Source: Acinetobacter sp. WCHA55
GTDB lineage: Bacteria; Pseudomonadota; Gammaproteobacteria; Pseudomonadales; Moraxellaceae
Assembly: GCF_002165305.2 (NCBI RefSeq)
Contig: NZ_CP032286.1
Span: 62,001 to 126,000, forward strand
Direction: 5' to 3'
Length of the DNA: 64,000 nucleotides
A program made the translations under genes and the position numbers. Within the stretch, counting starts at the first letter, position 1; every line of letters begins with the position of its first letter. Below, piece by piece: positions 1 to 9,310 of this stretch. A model generated the notes under the pieces. It saw nothing but the letters and a program-made list of their open reading frames with translations, did no database searches and was not told the origin of the DNA.

Positions 1-2082
1 TTGAGCTTATCCATTTTGGCCGTGATGACTACAGCAGCGTTTGCTCAGGGCGAGACACAGGAAACAGCATCATCCCAAGTTTTACCGACTTTGCAATTTG
101 AAGCCCAAGACGCAGATGAAAAAGCGGCATATGCAGCCAAAACGGCCTCAGCCGTGCTACGTTCTGATGCACCGCTGTTTGAAACAGCACAATCAATCAG
201 CGTGATTAGTGAAAAACAACTCGAACAGAAACAAGCAAAAACACTGTCTGAAGCTTTGCAGGGCGTAGCGGGAGTCACTGCAGGACAGTATGGTCGCCGT
301 GGTTGGGATGACTTTATTATTCGTGGGCAGGTTTCCAGTGCACAGACCTATGTCGATGGCTTGCGTATTCAAACTTCTGATAATGCCCTACGTTCAGAAG
401 ACATCAGTAGTTTACAGTCAATTGAGGTGGTGAAAGGGCCGACATCGACTGGTTTTGGCTTTGCCTTACCGGGCGGCTTAGTTAACTTAACCACCAAACG
501 TCCTGAATCTGAAACTTTTTCTCGGGGTAGTGTGAGCTATGGCAGTAATGCTTTTGTAGATGGCACATTTGATATCAACTATGCACCAAATGACAGCGAA
601 AAAGGGGCGTTTCGTGTGGTGGGTCATGCCTCTGATCAGGACGATCCAACAGATTATGTTTATTATAAAAATTATTATATTGCGCCCTCTTATAATTTTG
701 ATTTAGGCGAAAAAGACGAACTGTCTGTGATTGCCAGCTATCAGCATCGGGATTTTATTCGCCAGCAAGGGGTTCCCTATAGCAATGGCGCTTATAAAAA
801 TTATTCACCGAGTTTGTTTTTTGGCGCGCCGAATTTAAGCAATACGGTTGATGTTTTGCGCTTAGGTTCGAACTATGCACATTATTTTGATAATGGCTGG
901 ACCTTTAAGCAAAATTTTGCAGTCACTACAACCGATGCAGATAATAATCCTGTATTGGCGGGGAGTAATAATACATTACCGACCATCAAACGGACGGTGG
1001 AAAGACAGATTAAAGACGATGTGAATTTTGCACTAGATCATAATCTGTCGCGTCATTTCGATTGGGGCAAAACACAATATGATTTGATGATCGGTTTGGA
1101 CATGATGCATGAGCGTAGTGATTATGAACGCCGTCGCAATAGTTTGTCATCTTTTAATGCCAATAATCCTGTTTACACTGCGATTCCAAAAGCAACAACA
1201 ACAATTGCTCATCAAATTACCGATACCCAATATATGGGTGTATATCTACGTAATAATTTTAAAATTGATGATCATTGGATCGTGGGCTTATCAGGTCGTC
1301 ATGACTGGACTCAAGTAGAGGTCGATGATCTTTTCAATGATACGAAATCAAAAAATTCAGATAATGCCTTTACGGGTAATGCATCTTTGATGTATCAGAT
1401 TAATGATATGTTTGCCCCTTACGTGAGTTATGCAACCTCTTTCTTTCCTGTGAGTGATGCTGGTGCAGATGGTACGCTGCTGGACCCAGAAGAAGGGGAA
1501 CAATATGAAGTTGGTGTGAAGTTCCAAGGGCTGAATCAAAGACTGCAAGGTTATGTAGCTTATTATGATTTAACCCGTCAAAACGTAACCGAGACGGATA
1601 CAACAGGTGATTATTCTGTACAAATTGGCGAGCAAAAGACCAAGGGTTATGAAACAGAGTTATCCGCAGCTTTGACGGATCAATGGAACCTGACCGCAAC
1701 CTATAGTTATATTCCTACAGCCAAAATTACTGAAAGTGAAACCAGCAGTGATATTGGCAAGCGAATTAACCATGTGCCTAAAAATGCGGCCTCTTTATCA
1801 ACTCAATATTTCTTTGGTGGTGATCAACTGGGCTGGAATATTGGTGCCAGTGCGAATTATCAAGGCGAGCGTACAGCGCAACGCGGGACTTCTTATGTGC
1901 CACTATCGAGTTATACACTCTACGATGTCAGTGCAGGTTATGAAGCGAAAAATTGGGGCGCAAAATTCAGCGTAAAAAACCTGTTTGATAAAGAGTATTT
2001 AGTCGGAACCACGCCAAATGCGCAATTGGTGAATTGGGGCGATCCACGTACTTTCCGCTTCAGCCTAAATTTCAAATACTAA
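1..2082 (+). CDS. TonB-dependent siderophore receptor (5' end cut by window)
   Basis: Outer-membrane gated channel for ferric-siderophore uptake, energised by TonB-ExbBD. The frame is open from base 1 and its first residues are the hydrophobic end of a signal peptide finishing at an AFA-Q-type cleavage site, so the true start probably lies just upstream of the window. A TonB-box-like stretch (LPTLQFEAQ) is followed by a plug domain (about residues 55-165, with LSEALQGVAGV and the IIRG motif). The rest is a long aromatic-rich beta-barrel ending in FRFSLNFKY, the usual terminal beta-signal with a final aromatic residue. The length (at least 693 aa) fits FhuA/FhuE-like receptors. The ligand cannot be assigned, and the upstream control region is outside the window. 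Confidence 0.9.
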   Translation: MSLSILAVMTTAAFAQGETQETASSQVLPTLQFEAQDADEKAAYAAKTASAVLRSDAPLFETAQSISVISEKQLEQKQAKTLSEALQGVAGVTAGQYGRRGWDDFIIRGQVSSAQTYVDGLRIQTSDNALRSEDISSLQSIEVVKGPTSTGFGFALPGGLVNLTTKRPESETFSRGSVSYGSNAFVDGTFDINYAPNDSEKGAFRVVGHASDQDDPTDYVYYKNYYIAPSYNFDLGEKDELSVIASYQHRDFIRQQGVPYSNGAYKNYSPSLFFGAPNLSNTVDVLRLGSNYAHYFDNGWTFKQNFAVTTTDADNNPVLAGSNNTLPTIKRTVERQIKDDVNFALDHNLSRHFDWGKTQYDLMIGLDMMHERSDYERRRNSLSSFNANNPVYTAIPKATTTIAHQITDTQYMGVYLRNNFKIDDHWIVGLSGRHDWTQVEVDDLFNDTKSKNSDNAFTGNASLMYQINDMFAPYVSYATSFFPVSDAGADGTLLDPEEGEQYEVGVKFQGLNQRLQGYVAYYDLTRQNVTETDTTGDYSVQIGEQKTKGYETELSAALTDQWNLTATYSYIPTAKITESETSSDIGKRINHVPKNAASLSTQYFFGGDQLGWNIGASANYQGERTAQRGTSYVPLSSYTLYDVSAGYEAKNWGAKFSVKNLFDKEYLVGTTPNAQLVNWGDPRTFRFSLNFKY

Positions 2083-2142
2083 GTGGAATCACACAGCCCT
2101 ATATTTGGATTCAATAACAGTTAAGTCCAGAGCATGCTTTCC

Positions 2143-2173
2143 AGTAAGCCTCAATCTTTAATTGAGGCTTACT
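2143..2173 (+). terminator. Strong hairpin downstream of the TonB receptor
   Basis: A perfect 13-bp stem with a 5-nt loop lies about 60 bases after the receptor stop. The 3' arm is followed by tctaaaa rather than a clear T-run, so it may terminate weakly or act as an mRNA 3'-end stabiliser. Confidence 0.5.
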
Positions 2174-2243
2174 TCTAAAAACAGTGATATGAGCCCAGAT
2201 TTAAATTTTATAGCATGGCGCTAAGTGTTTAGAGAGAAGTGTC

Positions 2244-2981
2244 ATGCTTGCTTTTGTTATTTTTGTTTTTGCTGTCGCAGGTATGATTAAGGGCACCATT
2301 GGCCTAGGCTTGCCCGCCGTGTCGATGGGACTTTTATCTTTGGTGATTAGTCCGTTTCAAGCGGCAACTTTGCTGATTATCCCTTCCATGGTCACGAACT
2401 TTTGGCAATTGTTTGCAGAAGGGCGTGTACTGCGACTGGTACAACGCTTTTGGCCGTTGCTTGTGGGCATGATCCTTGGTTCAGTTTGGAGTATTTTTCC
2501 TACACTTGGACATGGCGAATTTCAAAGTGAAGCGCTGTTGGGCGGGATGCTGGCCATTTATGGTCTATATGGTTTGTTTGCCAAAAACATGCCCAACTTA
2601 GCCCCGTATGAAAAATATTTATCACCGATCATGGGCTATTTGGGCGGTGCTTTGACGGTGGCTACAGGAGTGGTGGTGATTCCCGTGGTGCCGTATTTGC
2701 AGTCTTTGCATTTAAAGCGGGATGATTTGGTACAATCGCTTGGCCTTGCATTTACCGTTTCAACTTTGTGTCTGGCCATGTATTTACATCTAAATCCTGT
2801 TGAAGACACCCCAATTGACTATCAACTGTCGTTGATCGCACTGCTTCCTGCATTGCTTGGAATGTGGTTGGGCACTAAAATTCGCTACCGCATCCCTGAG
2901 CAAGCCTTTCGTAAGGTGTTCTTTGTGGGCCTAGTGCTATTTGGCAGTTATATGGTTTTACATCAATTGGGCTGGCTTTAA
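2244..2981 (+). CDS. TauE/SafE-family anion exporter/permease
   Basis: A 245-aa integral inner-membrane protein made almost entirely of hydrophobic helices. The conserved N-terminal pattern of the TauE/SafE (DUF81) family is visible: a first helix running into GMIKGTIGLGLPAVSMG, and a second repeat-like segment near residues 130-150 (MGYLGGALTVATGVVVIP). Family members move sulfite, sulfoacetate or other organosulfur anions, but substrates are rarely predictable. It overlaps the convergent LysR gene by 4 bases at the 3' end, so the two mRNAs share complementary ends. The start follows an AGAGAGAAG-type ribosome-binding region. Confidence 0.85.
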   Translation: MLAFVIFVFAVAGMIKGTIGLGLPAVSMGLLSLVISPFQAATLLIIPSMVTNFWQLFAEGRVLRLVQRFWPLLVGMILGSVWSIFPTLGHGEFQSEALLGGMLAIYGLYGLFAKNMPNLAPYEKYLSPIMGYLGGALTVATGVVVIPVVPYLQSLHLKRDDLVQSLGLAFTVSTLCLAMYLHLNPVEDTPIDYQLSLIALLPALLGMWLGTKIRYRIPEQAFRKVFFVGLVLFGSYMVLHQLGWL

Positions 2982-3883
2982 TGCAGCATGAGTTGATCAT
3001 GTTGGCTCAAGAGGAATTGACTAAAGCGTTGGTAATCTGCAGGGAGTTGATCAAAACACCGTGCTGCCAACAGCAACTTGCGGTTGGCCCATTTGCCTAA
3101 GAGTTCAATCTGCTGAAAGTCATACTGCGCTTTTAAACGCAGGGCTGCCCGTTTTGGAATAATTGCAATGCCTACGCCATTGGCAACGACTTGGGCGATC
3201 GCGGCAAAGTTCGGGACCCGTAGACGATAGTGGATGTCACAGCCTAAGCGTTTGGCTTGCGCTTCTATGGACTGTTGTAAGGAGTGATATTGCATAAGGC
3301 CCACAAAAGGATGTTGCAGTAATTCACCCAGTTCCAGTTGAGCCGCAGTGGCAAGTGAATGCTGGCTCGGGCAGATCAATACCAAAGGGTCTTCGGCAAA
3401 CTCTTGAGTTTCAAGCTGTCCCACATCAAAAAAACCGGAGATCAGCCCCAACTGTGCAGTGCCTGTACTGAGGGCCTGAATGATGTCATTGGTTTCAGCT
3501 TCTTTTAAGTCAATATGGAGCTTCGGATTTTCCATTAAATACTGTGGCAATAGATGCGGTAAGTACTCACTCTGCGCCGACGAGTTGCACCACAATATAA
3601 TGTTGCTCGTTGCACTGTGGGCAAAGGGCAACATGGCCTGTTGTAATTGCTGCTGTTGTTGCAGTAAGTGCTGCACATGTTCCGCAAAGGTTTGTCCAGC
3701 AAGGGTCGCTTTCACCCCGGTTGCATGGCGGGTAAATAAACTGACTTCAAAATGCTGTTCTAATTTTTTAATCCGTTCACTGGCGGCCTGTAACGAAATG
3801 GCGGAACGTTCTGCACCTTTGGTCAAACTGCCTGTACTCAGGATATTGATAAACAATTGCAGATCAAAAAAATCAAGGCGCAT
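2978..3883 (-). CDS. LysR-family transcriptional regulator
   Basis: A 301-aa regulator with the standard LysR layout. An N-terminal winged helix-turn-helix (about residues 5-62, including LQLFINILSTGSLTKGAERS and ISLQAASERIKKLE) is followed by a periplasmic-binding-protein-like effector domain (about 90-295). LysR proteins usually control a divergent neighbour, but here the neighbour upstream (4.0 kb) is a co-directional permease gene and the TauE-like gene is convergent, so the target is unclear. The effector is unknown. Confidence 0.9.
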   Translation of the reverse strand: MRLDFFDLQLFINILSTGSLTKGAERSAISLQAASERIKKLEQHFEVSLFTRHATGVKATLAGQTFAEHVQHLLQQQQQLQQAMLPFAHSATSNIILWCNSSAQSEYLPHLLPQYLMENPKLHIDLKEAETNDIIQALSTGTAQLGLISGFFDVGQLETQEFAEDPLVLICPSQHSLATAAQLELGELLQHPFVGLMQYHSLQQSIEAQAKRLGCDIHYRLRVPNFAAIAQVVANGVGIAIIPKRAALRLKAQYDFQQIELLGKWANRKLLLAARCFDQLPADYQRFSQFLLSQHDQLMLH

Positions 3884-3987
3884 GGCAGGGTCAAAGCGGA
3901 AAATGTTGCTTTATCTTAGTCCTTTTTGTGTTTTGAGACATCCTTTTAGCGTAGTGGTGTGTGTAATCAGAGTCAGAGTATTCGACC

Positions 3988-4011
3988 AAAAAAAAGCAGC
4001 CCGAAGGCTGC
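3988..4011 (-). terminator. Intrinsic terminator of the uracil/xanthine permease gene
   Basis: Read on the minus strand: GCAGCC stem, a very stable TTCG tetraloop, GGCTGC, then a T-run of about eight. It sits 34 bases past the permease stop. Confidence 0.85.
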
Positions 4012-4044
4012 GATCAAAAATGAACACTCAAAAGATAAAGCAGG

Positions 4045-5346
4045 TTAATCTTTTTGCCCTAGGCTGAAGAACCAGTTCAAGAACAATGCTGCAAAGGTTG
4101 CAGTACCAATACCACCTAGGTTAAAGCTACCAATTTGTAAGGCAAAATCACCTGTACCTAAAATGATGGTGACTGCAGCGACCATCAGGTTCTTGTTCTG
4201 TGAAAAATCAACTTTGTTCTCAATCCAGATTTTTGCACCTGCGATGGTAATCAAACCAAACACCACAATTGACGCACCGGTTAAAATGGCGGTCGGAATG
4301 GTATGGATGATGGCACCAAACTTCGGCGACAGGCCCAAGAAAATGGCAAAGACACCTGCAATGGCAAAAATGATGGTCGAATACACTCGTGTGACCGCCA
4401 TGACCCCAATGTTTTCACCATAGGTGGTCATGCCTGGAGCGCCGACACCGCCTGCTAATGTCGTTGCTACACCATCCGCAACAAATGCTTTACCAATGTG
4501 CGGATCAAGGTTTTCACCGGTCATCGCACTTACAGCTTTAATGTGACCAAGGTTTTCTGCCACCAAAATTAACGCAATCGGTGCAATGATCATCATGGCA
4601 TTGGCATTAAATTCAGGCGCATGGAAAGTTGGTAAACCAAACCAAGCGGCTTGTTGAATGGGTGCAAAATTAATGGCTGTGCCATAGCCCATGACATTGG
4701 TCACGATGAAATAGACCAAGTAAGACAGTAACAAACCAATTAATAATAATAGGCGTTGCAATAAGCCACGGGTAAAGACTGCAATCGAGCCCATACATAA
4801 TACAGTAACCAGTGCCATCCACATATTAAAGGCATTGCCCGCAACGCCTTTGACCGTCACTGGTGCAAGGTTTAGACCAATGATCATGACTACAGCACCT
4901 GTCACTACAGGTGGCATCAGTTTTTCAATCCACTTGGTACCTGTTGCCATAACCATAAAGCCAAACAATGTATAGAGCACGCCGCAGGCAATAATACCCC
5001 CGCCCGCCATGGCTAAATTTGTATTGAGTGCTCCTGTGCCAGAGGCGGTATAGCCCGTTGCTGCAATCACGACCCCAATAAAGGCAAAACTTGAACCTAA
5101 ATAACTTGGAACACGTCCACCCGTCATAATAAAGAACAAGATGGTACAAATCCCTGACATTAAAATGGCAAGGTTGGGATCGAAGCCCATCAAGAAAGGT
5201 GCAAGAACCGTTGCTCCAAACATGGCAAAGGCATGCTGCACACCTAAAATTGCACTTTGTGAAGCAGGGAGATATTCACTTGTGCCAACAGGGCGTGCAT
5301 CGATAGTGCCTTCGTACGGGCGCCATTTGGGAAACCAATTGGACAT
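4045..5346 (-). CDS. NCS2-family uracil/xanthine permease
   Basis: A 433-aa inner-membrane nucleobase:cation symporter of the NCS2 family, close in length to UraA/RutG (about 430 aa). Many transmembrane helices are evident. The conserved blocks include QHAFAMFGATVLAPFLMGF near residue 35, the AENLGHIKAVSAMTG signature around residue 265, and VFGLITIAGAKIW near residue 365. It imports uracil, or possibly xanthine or another nucleobase. It is transcribed alone, between the ppc terminator and its own UUCG-loop terminator. The 301-base upstream region contains notable palindromes (see separate entries). UraA is the most likely assignment but the symbol is withheld because the paralogs look alike. 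Confidence 0.88.
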   Translation of the reverse strand: MSNWFPKWRPYEGTIDARPVGTSEYLPASQSAILGVQHAFAMFGATVLAPFLMGFDPNLAILMSGICTILFFIMTGGRVPSYLGSSFAFIGVVIAATGYTASGTGALNTNLAMAGGGIIACGVLYTLFGFMVMATGTKWIEKLMPPVVTGAVVMIIGLNLAPVTVKGVAGNAFNMWMALVTVLCMGSIAVFTRGLLQRLLLLIGLLLSYLVYFIVTNVMGYGTAINFAPIQQAAWFGLPTFHAPEFNANAMMIIAPIALILVAENLGHIKAVSAMTGENLDPHIGKAFVADGVATTLAGGVGAPGMTTYGENIGVMAVTRVYSTIIFAIAGVFAIFLGLSPKFGAIIHTIPTAILTGASIVVFGLITIAGAKIWIENKVDFSQNKNLMVAAVTIILGTGDFALQIGSFNLGGIGTATFAALFLNWFFSLGQKD

Positions 5347-5455
5347 TTTTTGAGCACTCTAAAGATAAATTGTGCACATCATACTCTTGTTTTTTAGAAG
5401 ATTTAATCAGTGATACAAAAAATTGTTCAAACTAATCTTATGACTTTTCAGGTCT

Positions 5456-5473
5456 TTTTACCGCATGGTAAAA
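5456..5473. promoter_or_regulatory. Palindrome upstream of the uracil/xanthine permease gene
   Basis: TTTTACC-GCAT-GGTAAAA, with perfect 7-bp arms, lies about 110 bases upstream of the permease start. Its core ACCGCATGGT recurs in inverse orientation at 5585-5594. It is a possible operator; no regulator can be named. Confidence 0.4.
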
Positions 5474-5581
5474 CTTTCTTTCTTTAAAAATAATGATAAA
5501 TCAAGGTTTAATTGGTAAGTTTAGCCAATCGCTCATTCATAAATATTTATGATTAGATTGATAAAAAAAATTATAAAAGGT

Positions 5582-5597
5582 TTGACCATGCGGTCAA
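5582..5597. promoter_or_regulatory. Second palindrome with the same core, next to the ppc terminator
   Basis: TTGACC-ATGC-GGTCAA, with 6-bp perfect arms. Its core ACCATGCGGT is the exact reverse complement of the core at 5460-5469. It directly adjoins the T-run of the ppc terminator, so it might serve the permease promoter or simply extend the ppc 3' structure. Confidence 0.35.
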
Positions 5598-5627
5598 TAA
5601 AAAAGCACATCATGCTGATGTGCTTTA
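5598..5627 (-). terminator. Intrinsic terminator of ppc
   Basis: On the minus strand: a 10-bp stem AAGCACATCA / TGATGTGCTT with a 3-nt loop, then TTTTATTG. It lies just past the ppc stop. Confidence 0.85.
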
Positions 5628-5647
5628 AATGGAGGGGGCTTAAAGTT

Positions 5648-8332
5648 TTACCCTGTGTTACGAAGACCCGCTGCAATGCCTGCGATACTGACCATAAGCG
5701 CATGATCTACAGGTGTATTTGTTTCCTGACGCTCTTCTAGGTAGCGGCGGCGACGTTTCATTAACTCTGCTTGGAGTAAATGCAGGGGCAATAAATACGG
5801 TTTGCGCACTCTCATCGACTGATCTAAAACTTCGTTACTGCTGAGGAGCTTAGACTCACCTTTAAGCGCTAAGAGGGTTTGTACCGCATATTTTAAGCGT
5901 TGGCGCAGATGTTCACCGAGTACTTTCAAGTCCTCATCATCGGTCAGGTGCGACTCATAATACAGCGCCACATGAGCATCAGATTTCGAGAGCACCATTT
6001 CCAACATATCAATCAGGGTTTGGAAATACGGCCAAGCCACCAGCATTTCATCTAAGGTGGCTTTATGTCCTTGATCAATTACTTGATTAATTGCAGCGCC
6101 TGTACCCAGCCAAGCGGGTAGCATCAAACGAATCTGGGTCCATGCAAATACCCAAGGAATAGCACGTAAGGATTCAATGCCGCCAGTGACTTTACGTTTT
6201 GCTGGACGTGAGCCAAGCGGTAACATTTGCAGTTCAAGCTCTGGCGTGACGGTGCGTAAGTACTTGACGAAGTGCGGGTTTTCTCGCACGGTCTGACGAT
6301 ATACCTGTACTGACAAATCGGTCATACTGTGCATCAACTCGCGCCACTCAGGTTTTGGGACGGGCGGCGGCAGTAAAGTGGCTTCTAAAGTGGCAGCGGT
6401 ATAAATCTCTAGGTTTTGCAGCGCAATGCCTTCTAGGCCAAACTTGAAGCGAATCATTTCACCTTGTTCAGTGACTCGAATTGCACCTGAAATCGAGCCA
6501 GGTGGCTGTGAAAACAGGGCTTGTTGCGTTGGCGCACCGCCACGGCTGATGGAACCGCCACGACCATGAAATAGTGTGAGTTGTATGCCATGCGTTTTCG
6601 CAATTGCGGTTAATTCTTCTTGCGCACGGTACTGTGCCCAATTGGCTGACATAAAGCCTGCATCTTTTGCCGAGTCCGAATAGCCAATCATGACTTCATG
6701 TTTGCCCTGAATATGCTGTTTATACCAATGCATATTGAATAGGGTATTCATGGTGGCTGCAGCACCATCTAAGTCTTTCAATGTTTCAAACAATGGCACC
6801 ACACGTAATGGGTGTTGGATGCCTGCTTCTTTTTGCAAAAGCAGTACTGCCAACACATCACTTGGATATTCAGCCATCGAAATGATGTAGGCACCTAAAC
6901 TTTCTTGAGGCTGCGCCGCTAAAGTACGCATGGTAGCAAATACTTCTTGTACCTCAGGTTGTTCAATTAAGCTTTGTGCAGGCTCATTTAAATGCTTCGG
7001 CAACAGTGGACGTTTGCTTTGTAGCTCTTGCAATAAGAAGTTTTGACGTGCTTGTTCGGTCCATGTTTCAAAATTACCCAGACCCAAATATTCAGTAATG
7101 GCTGAAATCGCTTGGCGATGACGTCCTGACTCTTGGCGAATGTCCAGTTTTAGTAGTTCAATGCCGAAACAGTTCACCCGATGGATAAAGTCCAGCAATT
7201 TGCCATTTGCAATTTCAGGCAGGTTGCTGGCAATCAAAGAGCGATAACACAGCAGTAAAGGCTGCAGCAGTTCATTTTTGGCTTTAATCACCAAGCTGTC
7301 ATCGGTATCGGCACCGCGCAGTTTTTCTGCGAGCCAATAGCGCGTAGCTTTTAAACGTTCGCGGGTATCGCGTAAATATTCACGGTACGGTTCAGGATGG
7401 TCTTGACCTAAGGCTTGGCGCAGTTCATTGCTACAACTTTGAATTGACAGTTCCCATCGCAAATCTTCAATGTCACGTAAGTAAAGATCAGCCGCTTTCC
7501 AGCGTGATAGCCACAGGACTTCTTGAGTAATGTTGTGTGTCACATTCGGGTTGCCGTCACGGTCACCACCCATCCATGAAGCGAAACGTACAGGTGCCAC
7601 ATGTAAAGGCAGACGTTGGCCACAGTGTTCAATCACCATGTCGTCTAGTTCACGCATGAACTTCGGGACAGCATTCCATAAGGTTTGCTCAATGGTGGTG
7701 AAGCCCCATTTTGCTTCATCGACAGGGGTTGGACGGTGTTGACGAATTTCATCGGTCTGCCACGCTGAACAGATCAGTTGTTTTAAGTCTTCAAGGACTG
7801 TTTGGCGCTCACGAGGGGTCAGTTTTTGCTGATCCATTTTAAATAAGGCATCGTTAATACCATCATATTTTTGGATCAGGGTGCGACGGCTGACTTCAGT
7901 GGGGTGAGCGGTAAGAACCAGTTCAATATTTAAATCACAGATTTGCTGGAACAGCGTATCAGTTGAAATGTCATTATTTTTAAATTTAGTAAAGAGGTGG
8001 TCGAGCGGATTTGGAGAAGGTGCGGTCTCATCAAACTCACTTTGACGACGGCTACGGACCACATGGTATTGCTCCGCAATATTGGCAAAGTTCAAAAAGT
8101 GGGTAAAGGCACGCGTCAGCGGCAGAATTTCATCATCTTCAAGGGTTAAAAACAGTTGTTCGAGCTGTTTTTCAGCTTCAACTTGTCCATCCCGTGCCCC
8201 TTTGGATAAGGCCCGAATTTGCTCGACCTGATTAAACAAATCTTGTCCTGCATGCTCCTTGAGGGTTTCACCCAATAGGTTACCGAGTAATCGGACATCT
8301 TCACGTAGTGGAGCATCAATTTGTTGAATCAT
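5648..8332 (-). CDS. ppc: Phosphoenolpyruvate carboxylase
   Basis: Carboxylates phosphoenolpyruvate with bicarbonate to give oxaloacetate, the anaplerotic supply to the TCA cycle, in the cytoplasm. At 894 aa it has the normal bacterial length. Visible signatures are LTAHPTEVSRRT with the catalytic His near residue 133, GYSDSAKDAGF, the glycine-rich FHGRGGSISRGGAPTQQA loop, the hydrophobic AIPWVFAWTQIRLMLPAWLG block, and a C-terminus ending in RNTG as in the family. The start is preceded by GAGGGAA at a good distance. It stands alone with its own terminator. Allosteric control (acetyl-CoA, aspartate) is a family property and was not read from sequence. Confidence 0.97.
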   Translation of the reverse strand: MIQQIDAPLREDVRLLGNLLGETLKEHAGQDLFNQVEQIRALSKGARDGQVEAEKQLEQLFLTLEDDEILPLTRAFTHFLNFANIAEQYHVVRSRRQSEFDETAPSPNPLDHLFTKFKNNDISTDTLFQQICDLNIELVLTAHPTEVSRRTLIQKYDGINDALFKMDQQKLTPRERQTVLEDLKQLICSAWQTDEIRQHRPTPVDEAKWGFTTIEQTLWNAVPKFMRELDDMVIEHCGQRLPLHVAPVRFASWMGGDRDGNPNVTHNITQEVLWLSRWKAADLYLRDIEDLRWELSIQSCSNELRQALGQDHPEPYREYLRDTRERLKATRYWLAEKLRGADTDDSLVIKAKNELLQPLLLCYRSLIASNLPEIANGKLLDFIHRVNCFGIELLKLDIRQESGRHRQAISAITEYLGLGNFETWTEQARQNFLLQELQSKRPLLPKHLNEPAQSLIEQPEVQEVFATMRTLAAQPQESLGAYIISMAEYPSDVLAVLLLQKEAGIQHPLRVVPLFETLKDLDGAAATMNTLFNMHWYKQHIQGKHEVMIGYSDSAKDAGFMSANWAQYRAQEELTAIAKTHGIQLTLFHGRGGSISRGGAPTQQALFSQPPGSISGAIRVTEQGEMIRFKFGLEGIALQNLEIYTAATLEATLLPPPVPKPEWRELMHSMTDLSVQVYRQTVRENPHFVKYLRTVTPELELQMLPLGSRPAKRKVTGGIESLRAIPWVFAWTQIRLMLPAWLGTGAAINQVIDQGHKATLDEMLVAWPYFQTLIDMLEMVLSKSDAHVALYYESHLTDDEDLKVLGEHLRQRLKYAVQTLLALKGESKLLSSNEVLDQSMRVRKPYLLPLHLLQAELMKRRRRYLEERQETNTPVDHALMVSIAGIAAGLRNTG

Positions 8333-8527
8333 GATTATTATTCCCTCGTTGTTCTAAATCTGACTATACCCCGATTCGATGACAATCCAAGTAGGGACAG
8401 ACAAAAGTAGGGGCTTAATTGCTGAATTTTGAAACAAATAAACGGCTGATATCGACATGGTTTTTAACATGAAGACGAGGGTTTATAGCAAGTGATTGAA
8501 TTAATTATTACAAATAAATCCAGTCAG

Positions 8528-9160
8528 CTACGATCCCATATGCTGGATGGGGTATTTTAATAAAAAAATCGCAATGGCTTCTTGGATCAGTTGCTCGCGT
8601 TGTTCAGCATTTGGCACCTCATTCATTCCCAGTAACATTTCTTGGTGACGATATCCAAACAGCAAAGACATTAATAAGGTGATGACCTCGTTGACTTGCT
8701 CAAACCGAAGAACCCCTAAAGCTTGAGCTTGCTCAAAGAACTGTTCCCAAATCGCCCGCATTTTGAGATGAGAGGCTTTATAGAAGTTCTCTAGCAATGG
8801 GTTTTGTTCAGCGGCCAGTTGTAATAACAGGTGCTCCAGCTTGATGGCCTCAGGTAGGTTAATAATATGCATTGATAGTGCGCAGATCTGTTCAAGCATA
8901 GGCACAAAGTCTTCGGCACGTTGTAATTTAAATGAACGACCTAGCATGAGCTTTTCACAGGTTTCCTCAATTGCACAACTGAACAGATTGGCTTTGTCCT
9001 GAAAATGGTTATACACCGTGAGTTTGGTGACGTGCGCTTCCTTGGCAATATGGTCCATGCTAGAGCCGTGGTAGCCATGTTGTAAAAACAACTGACGTGC
9101 CACCTCCAAAATACGTTGCCGTTTTTCTAAATCCTTGGGACGTCCTGCTGAAGCTTGCAC
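8528..9160 (-). CDS. TetR-family repressor divergent from an RND efflux pump
   Basis: A 210-aa regulator. The N-terminal TetR DNA-binding domain is clear (RQRILEVARQLFLQHGYHGS, then MDHIAKEAHVTKLTVYNHF), followed by an all-helical ligand-binding domain. I prefer the GTG start at 9160, which has AGGA six bases upstream, over the in-frame TTG at 9184. It is transcribed away from the RND adaptor gene with about 150 bases between them, a typical local-repressor arrangement, and an A/T palindrome lies in that gap. The inducer and pump substrate are unknown. Confidence 0.88.
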   Translation of the reverse strand: MQASAGRPKDLEKRQRILEVARQLFLQHGYHGSSMDHIAKEAHVTKLTVYNHFQDKANLFSCAIEETCEKLMLGRSFKLQRAEDFVPMLEQICALSMHIINLPEAIKLEHLLLQLAAEQNPLLENFYKASHLKMRAIWEQFFEQAQALGVLRFEQVNEVITLLMSLLFGYRHQEMLLGMNEVPNAEQREQLIQEAIAIFLLKYPIQHMGS

Positions 9161-9209
9161 ACATTTTCCTAAAAAAAAGTTCAAAAAGTCATTTACATCT
9201 GAGCATATC

Positions 9210-9243
9210 TTTAATTAGTGTGCTATGCAGTATATTAATTAAA
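9210..9243. promoter_or_regulatory. Candidate TetR operator between the repressor and RND genes
   Basis: An inverted repeat TTTAATTA ... TAATTAAA with 8-bp perfect arms and an 18-nt spacer, centred in the divergent intergenic region. The placement fits an operator covering both promoters, but the arms are pure A/T and could arise by chance. Confidence 0.4.
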
Positions 9244-9310
9244 AAATAACCAAGTTAAGCCTGGATATTGTGCCTGATTAATTGGTGGTTATGGAAGAAG
9301 AGCAGACTTC

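Larger units (their letters stand above)
5347..5647. other. Intergenic region between the uracil/xanthine permease and ppc
   Basis: These 301 bases hold no credible gene. They contain the permease promoter region, three palindromes (5456-5473, 5537-5552 with TCATAAATATTTATGA, and 5582-5597) and the ppc terminator. Confidence 0.7.

Noticed and set aside
3480..4067. A 195-codon open frame opposite the LysR gene
   Set aside because: It is antisense to a clear LysR coding region, is rich in Cys/Ser as expected of a shadow frame, and runs through an intergenic terminator.
8332..8527. A possible sigma-70 promoter for ppc
   Set aside because: A few A/T-rich hexamers exist but none has a convincing -35/-10 pair, so no site is called.
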